Positions 31,048 to 38,704 of a stretch of 50,543 bases of DNA are shown here, piece after piece. The stretch's first letter is position 1; every line of letters begins with the position of its first letter. The translations under genes and the position numbers were made by a program. Source of the stretch: Leyella stercorea DSM 18206 (GTDB taxonomy: Bacteria; Bacteroidota; Bacteroidia; Bacteroidales; Bacteroidaceae); assembly GCF_000235885.1 (NCBI RefSeq), contig NZ_JH379387.1, positions 1-50,543 of the forward strand. Direction: 5' to 3'. The notes under the pieces are model-generated. The model saw only the letters and a list, made by a program, of their open reading frames with translations. It ran no database searches and was not told where the DNA came from.

Positions 31048-33579
31048 TTGAAGAATCAAACAATTATTTTGCCATTGCTTATTGTTGCTTTTGTATCAAA
31101 TAACATGTATGTATATGGCAAACGTCAACCCAAAGCAAAGGTATCGAGCGACAGTACTGCCGTTGCTGATAATGAGATGAGTGTGATGTTGAAGAACATC
31201 ACCGTGACCGCTTCGCGTGGCGTTGCGAGTAAGACTCCTATCGCAATGAGCGATGTAGACCGTAGGGAAGTGGAGAACAAACTCGGCAACAACGAGCTGC
31301 CCGAAATGCTCAACCAGACTCCGGGTGTGTATGCCACGAAGAACAGTGGCGCATACGGCGACTCGAAGTTGAACATGCGTGGTTTCCAAAGCTCTAACGT
31401 GGCAGTGATGGTGAACGGCGTGCCCGTCAACGATATGGAGCACGGCGGACTCTACTGGAGCAACTGGGGCGGACTGGGCGAGATGGTGCGCTACATGCAG
31501 ACGCAGCGCGGACTGGGTGCCAGCAAGGTGTCGGTGCCGTCGATTGGCGGCACGGTGAACATCGTGACCAAGACTACGGACAGCAAGCGTGGAGGCTATG
31601 CCACGTACAGTGTAGGCAACGACGGCTTCAACCATGTGTCGGCTTCTTTCTCCACCGGTCTCACCAAGTCGGGTTGGAACTTTTCTATGCTGTTTGGCAA
31701 GAAATGGGGCGATGGCTACATCCAGGGCACCAACTTTTCTGACTACGACTACTTCTTTGCCGTGAGCAAGCGTCTCGGTCAGCATCATCAGATTGCGCTC
31801 ACGGGATTCGGCTCACCACAGTCGCACTATCAACGCAACCAGTACGACGGACTCAGCGTCGAGGGTTGGCAGGACGTGAAGCGTTTCATGGGCGGCAAGA
31901 GTGTCTATCGCTATAACCCCACATACGGTTTTGGAAAGAACGGCGAGCGTAAGTCGTCGGCTTTCAACTTCTACCACAAGCCACAATTCTCGCTTAATCA
32001 TATCTGGCTTATCGACGATAAGTCGTCGCTGAACACGGCTCTCTACATGTCCATCGGACACGGCTACGGCAACTCGGGTCAGGGTATCAACTCCGCATAC
32101 GCCAACAGCTGGTACGGAGCTGCCAACGGCAAGCTGCGCTACGACTTCCGCCACGCTGACGGCACCTTCGCCTATGACCAGGTGCAGGAGCTGAACGAGC
32201 AGAGCGATGCCGGTTCGAAGATGGTGATGGCGCAGAGCTTCAACGACCATATCTGGTACGGACTGCTCTCTACGTACACCCGTCAGTTCGCAAAGGGTCT
32301 CGACTTCTACGCCGGCTTCGACATGCGTTCGTACAAGGGCACGCATACGGCGAAGATTTCCGACCTCTACAACGGTGCCTACTACACCGACCTGCGCTAC
32401 CGTAGCAGCGTGAACCCTGCCAACAATGCCGCTGCGCTCGACCCTAACTGGCAGTACGAGAAACTGAGCATTGGCGATGTGGTGTTCCGCGACTACGATA
32501 GTCACATCGTGCAGCACGGTGTGTTCTCGCAGTTGGAGTACTCCAAAGACCGCATCACGGCATTCGTATCGGGTACGTTGGCAACGTCGCGCTACTGGCG
32601 CTACGACCGCTTCTACTACGATGAGGCTCACGCCAAGTCGGACACGAAGAACTTCGCTTCGGGCAGCATCAAGGGCGGACTGAACTACAACATCGACCGC
32701 TACAACAATGTCTTCGCCAATGTCGGATACATCAGTCGCGCACCGTTCTTCAGTGGCGGTGTGTTCCTCATGTCGCAGTCGAGCAACGAGATAAACAAGG
32801 ACGCAGTCAACGAGAAGGCATTCTCCTTCGAGCTGGGTTACGGTTTGCGCTATAAATGGCTCTACGTGGCTCTCAACGCCTACTTCACGAAGTGGATGGA
32901 CAAGACGACCTCCAAGTCGGGCTACATGAACAACAACACGGAGCTGTACACCATGAGTATGACCGGTGTCAATGCCAAGCACATGGGTGTGGAGCTCGAC
33001 GTGGTGGCACGCCCCACGCCTTACGTGACGCTCAAGGGTATGCTCTCGCTCGGCAACTGGCGTTGGGACAACAACGCCACGGCTTACTTCTACAACTCGG
33101 CTACGCAGCCGCTTGCCAATATCACCACGGGTGCGGTGGCAAGTGGGGTGGGTGCCCCCGACCACCTGAAGTTCACGCTCAACCAGGACGGCATACACGT
33201 AGGCGGCTCGGCACAGACCACGGCTGCCATCGGTGGCGACGTGAAGCTGCTGAAGATGCTGCACATCGGTGCCGACTACACCTACTACGCACGCCTCTAT
33301 GCCGACTATTCGCTGCCTACGTATGGCGGTGGCGGCGAACTCACGCTCAAAGAGCCTTGGCGTGTGCCTGCTGCCGGACAACTCGACCTCAACGCGCGCT
33401 ACGACTTCAATATCGGCTCGTGCCGTGCTTCAATCTTCGGCGTGGTGAAGAATGTGCTCAACTACGAGTACATTCAGGATGCCTTCTACGATGGTACAAA
33501 CAACGGCTGGAAGGATGCCTACCGCGTGTTCTACGCCTTCGGACGTACATTCTCGGTGAAATTGAAAATAGCGTTTTAA
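31048..33579 (+). CDS. TonB-dependent outer-membrane receptor
   Basis: 843 residues. The TTG start is chosen because it alone gives a signal peptide (MKNQTIILPLLIVAFVSNN...YVYG). Plug domain about residues 45-175 (ITVTASR, PEMLNQTPGVYATKNSG, LNMRGFQSSNVAVMVNGVP, IGGTVNIVTK), then a 22-strand-type barrel that ends in FGRTFSVKLKIAF. There is no N-terminal carboxypeptidase-like domain and no SusC signature, so a metal-chelate, haem or vitamin ligand is likelier than glycan; the ligand is not predictable. Followed after 7 bases by a lipoprotein gene and then a sensor kinase. Confidence 0.93.
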   Translation: MKNQTIILPLLIVAFVSNNMYVYGKRQPKAKVSSDSTAVADNEMSVMLKNITVTASRGVASKTPIAMSDVDRREVENKLGNNELPEMLNQTPGVYATKNSGAYGDSKLNMRGFQSSNVAVMVNGVPVNDMEHGGLYWSNWGGLGEMVRYMQTQRGLGASKVSVPSIGGTVNIVTKTTDSKRGGYATYSVGNDGFNHVSASFSTGLTKSGWNFSMLFGKKWGDGYIQGTNFSDYDYFFAVSKRLGQHHQIALTGFGSPQSHYQRNQYDGLSVEGWQDVKRFMGGKSVYRYNPTYGFGKNGERKSSAFNFYHKPQFSLNHIWLIDDKSSLNTALYMSIGHGYGNSGQGINSAYANSWYGAANGKLRYDFRHADGTFAYDQVQELNEQSDAGSKMVMAQSFNDHIWYGLLSTYTRQFAKGLDFYAGFDMRSYKGTHTAKISDLYNGAYYTDLRYRSSVNPANNAAALDPNWQYEKLSIGDVVFRDYDSHIVQHGVFSQLEYSKDRITAFVSGTLATSRYWRYDRFYYDEAHAKSDTKNFASGSIKGGLNYNIDRYNNVFANVGYISRAPFFSGGVFLMSQSSNEINKDAVNEKAFSFELGYGLRYKWLYVALNAYFTKWMDKTTSKSGYMNNNTELYTMSMTGVNAKHMGVELDVVARPTPYVTLKGMLSLGNWRWDNNATAYFYNSATQPLANITTGAVASGVGAPDHLKFTLNQDGIHVGGSAQTTAAIGGDVKLLKMLHIGADYTYYARLYADYSLPTYGGGGELTLKEPWRVPAAGQLDLNARYDFNIGSCRASIFGVVKNVLNYEYIQDAFYDGTNNGWKDAYRVFYAFGRTFSVKLKIAF

Positions 33580-33586
33580 GAGTAAT

Positions 33587-34492
33587 ATGAAGAAAATGAA
33601 ACTGATACATTATATAATACTTGCAGCGGTAGTCGTGCTTACGTCTTGCGGCGACTTTAACGAGAATCTTGACGGCTTCGACAAAAATACATACAAGCCT
33701 ACTGATGTGAAGAAGTTGGAGGTGGAGTTGACGGATGCCGATTACGAGAAGATTGCATCGCTGATGAAGGACGACGACCTCAAGACGAAAAAGTTCTTCA
33801 TTAGTGGCAGCTATGCCGCACAGTGCATATCCGTGTGGCTCAAGCAGAAGTATCCCACGGCTGACAACGGCTCGTCGGTGACGGTCACTTACCGCATGCT
33901 TACTCAGTTTGCGATGAGAACGACTGGCATGGACAATCAGTCCGAGAAGAGCGAGCCGAAGAACGTAACCAATCCGTTCGAGAAGATTGCCGGCGAGTGG
34001 AAGTATAACCCGAGCGTGGTGCTGACCCTGCCTAACGAGAAGGGCAACGTTACGAGCAAGTCGTTCTATAACCGCATCATAATATGGGTGAATATAAAGT
34101 ACGACGAGCCGAACGGCTTCGGCCAGTTCAACCCCGGCGGCTACCTCAACGGCTTTGCCGACACCGAGTATTTCAGCGGTTGCAGCTACTACAACAACCG
34201 TGTGGAGTGGGTAGCGGCTGATGCCAAGAGCAACACCCCGAGCGTCTACGGAGGCATGACCGACGAGGAGGTGGTAGCCACCATGCAGCGCAACCTTGTC
34301 ACCACGTTCGCCGTGTCGCTCAGCGAGGGCTTCGGGAACGCAGAACCGGTGGAGGGTATGAACGTTACGTACACCGTTAATTTCGTGGCACACATGGAGG
34401 GCAATAAACTGGTGCCCTACACAATACAGTATCTTGTGACGGGTAAGGGCGAGTTCACATACGTTGAAGGCTCGCTGAAACCAATCAACTAA
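33587..34492 (+). CDS. Lipoprotein of unknown function
   Basis: 301 residues. Type II signal peptide MKKMKLIHYIILAAVVVLTSC with lipobox LTSC, so probably attached to the outer membrane. The body (LEVELTDADYEKIASLM..., YRMLTQFAMRTTG, VVLTLPNEKGN) is not a family I can name; it resembles Bacteroidetes lipoproteins encoded next to TonB receptors. Sits between receptor and kinase with 7-base and 0-base gaps, so it is likely the surface partner of the receptor. Confidence 0.8.
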   Translation: MKKMKLIHYIILAAVVVLTSCGDFNENLDGFDKNTYKPTDVKKLEVELTDADYEKIASLMKDDDLKTKKFFISGSYAAQCISVWLKQKYPTADNGSSVTVTYRMLTQFAMRTTGMDNQSEKSEPKNVTNPFEKIAGEWKYNPSVVLTLPNEKGNVTSKSFYNRIIIWVNIKYDEPNGFGQFNPGGYLNGFADTEYFSGCSYYNNRVEWVAADAKSNTPSVYGGMTDEEVVATMQRNLVTTFAVSLSEGFGNAEPVEGMNVTYTVNFVAHMEGNKLVPYTIQYLVTGKGEFTYVEGSLKPIN

Positions 34493-36426
34493 ATGAAAAC
34501 ATTAACTATGCGAACAGGCTTTTTGCTGCTTTTGTCAGTATTGCTGAACTTGCCGCTATGGGCACACAAGGGCAAGATGCAGGTGTCACACAAGAATGTG
34601 GCACCCATAGTTGTCGTGTCGTCGTACAATCCCGATGTGAAGAGCATCAGCGACAACATCAGCGCGTTCTATGAGCAATATACCAAGAGCGGACTGCCCA
34701 ACCCCGTTGCGGTGGAGGACATCAACGCCCAGAACCTGCCGACGGCAAGCGGTGGAGAATTCGTTTGAAAAGGGTGCTCAATAAGTATTATAGCCGTGGC
34801 AATCGACCAGCCTGCATCGTGCTGCTTGGCATGGAGGTGTCGTCGGCTTACTTCTCCTTCGACGACGATGAGGAACTGAGGCAGACACCAGTGGTTGTGG
34901 GTCTGCGAAGCTCGGCAATCGTGAAGATGCCGCAAGACTCCGTCGATTTCAAGAAGTGGGACCCCGTGGCGTATGACGTTACTACCGACTTCAAGCATTT
35001 CAACATCGTGGGCGGTGAGGTGTACCACTATGATGTGAAGAAGAACTTCGACCTCATAAAGCACTTCTACCCAAAGTGCGACACGCTCACCTTTATGTCC
35101 GACAACACACTGGGTGGTGTCACCATGCGCGCTCTCTTCAAGCAGTACGCAAAGACCGACCACCGCTTTGTGGTGAGGTATATCGACGGCAGAACGATGA
35201 CGTTTGTTGATGCCGACGAGGCTATTTCCGATATTCCGCTTACACAGGCAATGCTGATAGGCACATGGCGCGTAGACAAATCTAACCGCTACGTAGTGCG
35301 CAATACTACATACACCTTCTGCAAGAACAATCCGGAACTGCCCACATTCACCATGTCCGACGTGGCTATCGGCCACTGGCCCGTAGGCGGCTATTCGCCG
35401 TGCTACCACATCATGGGCGGCACGCTTGCCGACGATGTGGTGGCGTTCCTGAAGACAGGCAAGAAGAGGCCCGTAGCACTGGCTGACTGTAAGTACATCT
35501 TCGACTTCAATCGCTTACAAGATCTGCACCTCTCGCTCGACGATATCAACGTGAAATACGATATGGTGAATATGCCCGTAAGCATCTTCAAGGAGTACTT
35601 CAATACAATCATCATCGTCTTCCTGCTCTTTATCGTGCTGCTGTCGGCACTTATCGTGTCGCTCTATCTGCTTAAGAGGGGTAAAAAGCTGCATCTGGAG
35701 TTGCTGCGTCAGGGCAAGGAATTGCTCGAGGCGAAGCATAACGCCGAGCAGGCTAACCTTATGAAGTCGCGTTTCATAGCCAATATGAGCCACGAGATAC
35801 GCACACCGCTAAACGCCGTGATGGGCTTCTCGCAGATACTCACCAACGACCAGATAGAACTGACGGCGGAGGAGAAGCAACAGTATGGCGAACTGATAAT
35901 GGTAAACGGTGAACTGCTGCTGAAGCTAATCAACGATGTGCTCGACATATCGAAGATTGATGCCGGCAAGATGCGCTTCAGTATGGGTGAGTACGACGTT
36001 GTATCGCTCATAAACACAGCCGCACAGAGTGCTCTTGTCAACAAGAAACCAGGGGTGGACATCATAGTGGAAACAAGGGTGGAACACCTGATGATTGCCA
36101 CCGACAGGGAGCGTTTGCTACAGGTGCTTACCAATCTGCTGAACAATGCAAAGAAATGTACGGATAGCGGAAAAATCACAATCCGTCTGGATCAGTATCC
36201 AGAGCAGCGCATTATAAAGATAAGCGTTAGCGATACGGGTTGCGGAATACCGGTGGAGAAGGCTGAAGAGGTGTTTGAACGCTTCAAGAAGCTGGATGCG
36301 TTCAGGCAGGGAACCGGACTCGGACTGCCTATATGCAAGTCGATAGTGGAAGAGTTAGGCGGCAAGATATGGGTTGATACCGACTACACCGATGGTGCGC
36401 GTTTCGTTTTCACGCATCCAATGTAG
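34493..36426 (+). pseudogene. Membrane sensor histidine kinase with periplasmic binding-protein-like domain, frameshifted
   Basis: Two open frames are parts of one gene. 34493-34768 codes a signal peptide and the start of a sensor domain (VVVSSYNPDVKSISDNISAFYEQY ...) and then hits TGA. From about 34753 the -1 frame continues (RWRIRLKRVLNKYY, ACIVLLGMEVSSAYFS) to 36426. Remembered relatives read ...LxEAxxWKxR...LNKY...ILLGQEAxSAY without a break, so one base is missing near 34745-34756, probably in 'ggtgg'. After one membrane helix (IIIVFLLFIVLLSALIVSLYLL) come HisKA (FIANMSHEIRTPLNAVMGF, phospho-His) and HATPase (N-box NNAKKC, DTGCGIP, GTGLGLPI). No receiver domain and no response regulator gene are adjacent. 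Sequencing error or genuine inactivation cannot be separated here. Confidence 0.85.
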
Positions 36427-36437
36427 GTATAAAATGA

Positions 36438-36524
36438 TCCGCATCGACCGACGCAGATGTCTGCGCCGACCGATGCGGGTGTCTGCGCCGACCGATGCGG
36501 ATGTCTGCGCCGACCGATGCGGAT
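36438..36524. repeat. 22-base tandem repeat, three units, with a mirrored partial copy
   Basis: Units at 36457, 36479 and 36501, each containing GTCTGCGCCGACCGATGCGG with one base difference. Just before them CCGCATCG-accga-CGCAG (36439-36456) resembles the reverse complement of the unit, so a hairpin with the array is possible. Confidence 0.8.
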
Positions 36525-36527
36525 GGT

Positions 36528-36600
36528 ATCACCACCTCACCACCTCACCACAACAACATCTTTTCACCATCTCACCACCTCACCATCTCACCACTTCAAC
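36528..36600. repeat. 'ctcaccatctcaccac' simple repeat
   Basis: Irregular run of caccacctcacc/caccatctcacc units between convergent genes. The same repeat family occurs at 45329-45358 and 49860-49979. Confidence 0.75.
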
Positions 36601-37558
36601 ATCTTATCCCCTTCGTTGTGAATAGCAGTATGAAGTAGAGCAGAGTGCCGCTGACGAGTCCGGCAAGGGCATCGATGGCGTAGTGCGCCTGGATGTACAC
36701 CGTGGCGAGACACAGGAACACGTAGAACGGTGTCATGAAGTAGAGCAGACGGCGGTTGCGTGCGTGATAAGCAAGCCACATGCACACCGTCGATACGCCT
36801 ACGTGCGACGATGGGAAGGCGGCGGTAGGGCGTTCGCCTGCAGCCTTAGCCTGCTCCACGAGGTCGTAGAAGAAACCGTCTACGTAGCCCGGAGTGGGCA
36901 GACACTCCTGATGAGTGTTGAAGTAGGTGCCGACGGCAGGGAAGAAGCCGTTCGTGATATTCTCTATACCCACCGCCTTGAAGTAGAACGTCGGTCCGGC
37001 AACGGGCACGAAGATGAACACGATGTAGTAGATGAAGAACGAGGCGAGCAGAATGAACGAAGCTCGCTGAAACTCGTTGTAGCGTGCGAAGAAGTAGAAG
37101 AACGCCACCAAACCAATCATTGGATAATAGGCAGCGTAGCCCATGCTCATCAGCTCGCTGATGGGTGCCCACGAGAAGGTGGAGGCGAACGAGAGCGACG
37201 GTTGGAAGCCGAACATCGACTGCTCTGCGCGGCAGAACACGTGGTCGAGGTTGGGGAACATACGGTTCAGCTCATACGTGTCGGGGTACCACCACGCTAA
37301 TAGCGACATCTGCGCCACTACGCGCGCCAGCAGCGTCAGTCGGCAGGGCACAAGGCGATAAGCCAACCACAGCGCCACGGTCATTGCCACCACACGCACA
37401 CGTCCCCATATCATTGCGTCGGGATTCTGCAGGTTGGTGTAGGTGAAGAGAGCCACAAGCAGTGTGAACACCGTGTATGCCATCACGAGCCACTCCAGTG
37501 CCAAAAGTCCGCGTCTGGGCGATTTGTCTATAGAGAAAAGTTGTGTAAAGAATTTCAT
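36596..37558 (-). CDS. PAP2-superfamily membrane phosphatase / inositolphosphotransferase-like protein
   Basis: 320 residues with about six to seven membrane segments. PAP2-type active-site motifs are present: AAFPSSHVGVS (the PS(G/S)H motif) and YIQAHYAIDALAG (the HxxxD motif). The layout resembles the PAP2_3/AUR1 branch, which includes inositol phosphorylceramide synthases; Bacteroidales do make sphingolipids, but no inositol genes are nearby, so a lipid head-group transferase or lipid phosphatase is only a suggestion. Start at MKFFTQLFSIDKSP; upstream codons read through a repeated hairpin. Second gene after the SDR gene, probably one operon. Confidence 0.82.
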   Translation of the reverse strand: MKFFTQLFSIDKSPRRGLLALEWLVMAYTVFTLLVALFTYTNLQNPDAMIWGRVRVVAMTVALWLAYRLVPCRLTLLARVVAQMSLLAWWYPDTYELNRMFPNLDHVFCRAEQSMFGFQPSLSFASTFSWAPISELMSMGYAAYYPMIGLVAFFYFFARYNEFQRASFILLASFFIYYIVFIFVPVAGPTFYFKAVGIENITNGFFPAVGTYFNTHQECLPTPGYVDGFFYDLVEQAKAAGERPTAAFPSSHVGVSTVCMWLAYHARNRRLLYFMTPFYVFLCLATVYIQAHYAIDALAGLVSGTLLYFILLFTTKGIRC

Positions 37559-37576
37559 TGTCTTAAGTGTAATTTT

Positions 37577-37604
37577 AGGGGGTGCACTTGTCTCAAGTGC
37601 ACCA
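37577..37604. repeat. Palindromic repeat, copy 1
   Basis: Hairpin with perfect 10-base arms GGTGCACTTG (37581-37590) and CAAGTGCACC (37594-37603) and a TCT loop. The identical 28 bases, including the preceding A and five-G run, occur at 50516-50543. Confidence 0.85.
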
Positions 37605-37632
37605 ACCAAGCAATCACCTGCGCGCACAGGCA

Positions 37633-38634
37633 TTACAGCCATCCGTTCTGTTTATACCATGCTACGGCGAGCTTCACGCCGTCGGCGAGTTTGTAGTGCG
37701 GATGATAGCCAAGCTCGTCGCAAGCCGGCTCGATGTCGCAGCGCCAGTTGCGCTGTTTCAGAATGTTATACTTGTCGTTGTTCAGAGCCGACGGTTTCTT
37801 GGTGATGTGGCTCATCTTCTCGCCGAGGAACGCCACGATGCGCAGCACCCACACCGGTGCCACGATGCGCAACATCCACTTCACGCCCATCTCCTTCTTC
37901 AGCAGGTCGCTGAACTCGGTAGAACTGTACACCTCACCGTCGGAGAGGAAGTACTTTCTGCCGCTCATGCCGCGATCGAGAGCGAGGAACACAGCCTGCA
38001 CCACGTCGAGCACGTACACGAAAGTGATGTCCTGACGCTTGAAACCCACGGCGAAGTCGACGTGCTTCTTTATGCTCTCAGCCATGAGGAAGTAGTCGGT
38101 CTCGCGCGGACCGTACACTCCCGTAGGGCGCAGAATGATGTAGGGGAAGTCGTTGCCAATGCTGTCGAGGTACTTCTCGGCGTCGAGCTTGCTCTTGCCG
38201 TACGCCGTATTTGGGCGCGGCGTATCGTGCTCGCTGATGTCCTGATAGGGTTGCTCCTCATGTATCGCGCCGAACACGCTGAGCGAGCTGAGGAACACGA
38301 AGCGCTTCAGCGGCATCTGCAGCTCGATGAGCGCATCGACGAAGTTCTTTGTGCCCTCGGTGTTCATGCGGCGGAAGTCGGCTTTGTCGAGACATTTCGT
38401 CACGCCGGCAGCGTGCACGACGTAGTCGAACTCGTGCTCACCGAGTTGCGCCTTCAGTTGCTCCTTTGAACTGAAGTCGAGCTCAATGAAATGTATGCGT
38501 TTATCCTGAAGGTATTTGCGCGATGTGGTTTTCCTCACTGCTGCCCACACCTCCATATCTCTGTTGAGGGCTTCCTCAACGATAAAACTGCCTATGAAGC
38601 CACTGGCTCCTGTTATAAGTATCTTGTTGGTCAT
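37633..38634 (-). CDS. NAD-dependent epimerase/dehydratase-type SDR protein
   Basis: 333 residues of the extended short-chain dehydrogenase type. NAD(P)-binding GASGFIGS at residues 8-15, HAAGVT, SSLSVFG, the catalytic YGKSK, and RPTGVYGPRE. Substrate unknown; candidates are nucleotide sugars or lipid/terpenoid-type reductase substrates (HpnA-like). Hydrophobic patch MLRIVAPVWVLRIVAFLG in the C-terminal part suggests membrane association. It precedes the PAP2 gene by 74 bases on the same strand. Confidence 0.88.
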   Translation of the reverse strand: MTNKILITGASGFIGSFIVEEALNRDMEVWAAVRKTTSRKYLQDKRIHFIELDFSSKEQLKAQLGEHEFDYVVHAAGVTKCLDKADFRRMNTEGTKNFVDALIELQMPLKRFVFLSSLSVFGAIHEEQPYQDISEHDTPRPNTAYGKSKLDAEKYLDSIGNDFPYIILRPTGVYGPRETDYFLMAESIKKHVDFAVGFKRQDITFVYVLDVVQAVFLALDRGMSGRKYFLSDGEVYSSTEFSDLLKKEMGVKWMLRIVAPVWVLRIVAFLGEKMSHITKKPSALNNDKYNILKQRNWRCDIEPACDELGYHPHYKLADGVKLAVAWYKQNGWL

Positions 38635-38662
38635 TATTAATATTGGTACATAGTACAGGTTG

Positions 38663-38694
38663 CAAAGTTACTATAAAAAAACGAGTTAGCGAAA
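38663..38694 (-). promoter_or_regulatory. Promoter of the SDR-PAP2 pair
   Basis: The minus strand reads TTTCG (38694-38690), 19-base spacer, TAACTTTG (38670-38663). The -33 element is imperfect. Confidence 0.55.
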
Positions 38695-38704
38695 TAAATG
38701 GCAA

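Noticed and set aside
31813..33381. Long antisense open frame (522 codons) inside the TonB receptor gene
   Set aside because: Composition is His/Val/Arg-rich with no domain pattern; it mirrors a well-supported gene and is a shadow of its codon use. The same applies to long antisense frames in rpoB, rpoC, recG and priA.
34765..36426. Independent kinase gene starting at TTG 34765
   Set aside because: The sequence before the TTG continues the same sensor domain in frame, and a family signal peptide is in the preceding frame; a frameshift explains it better.
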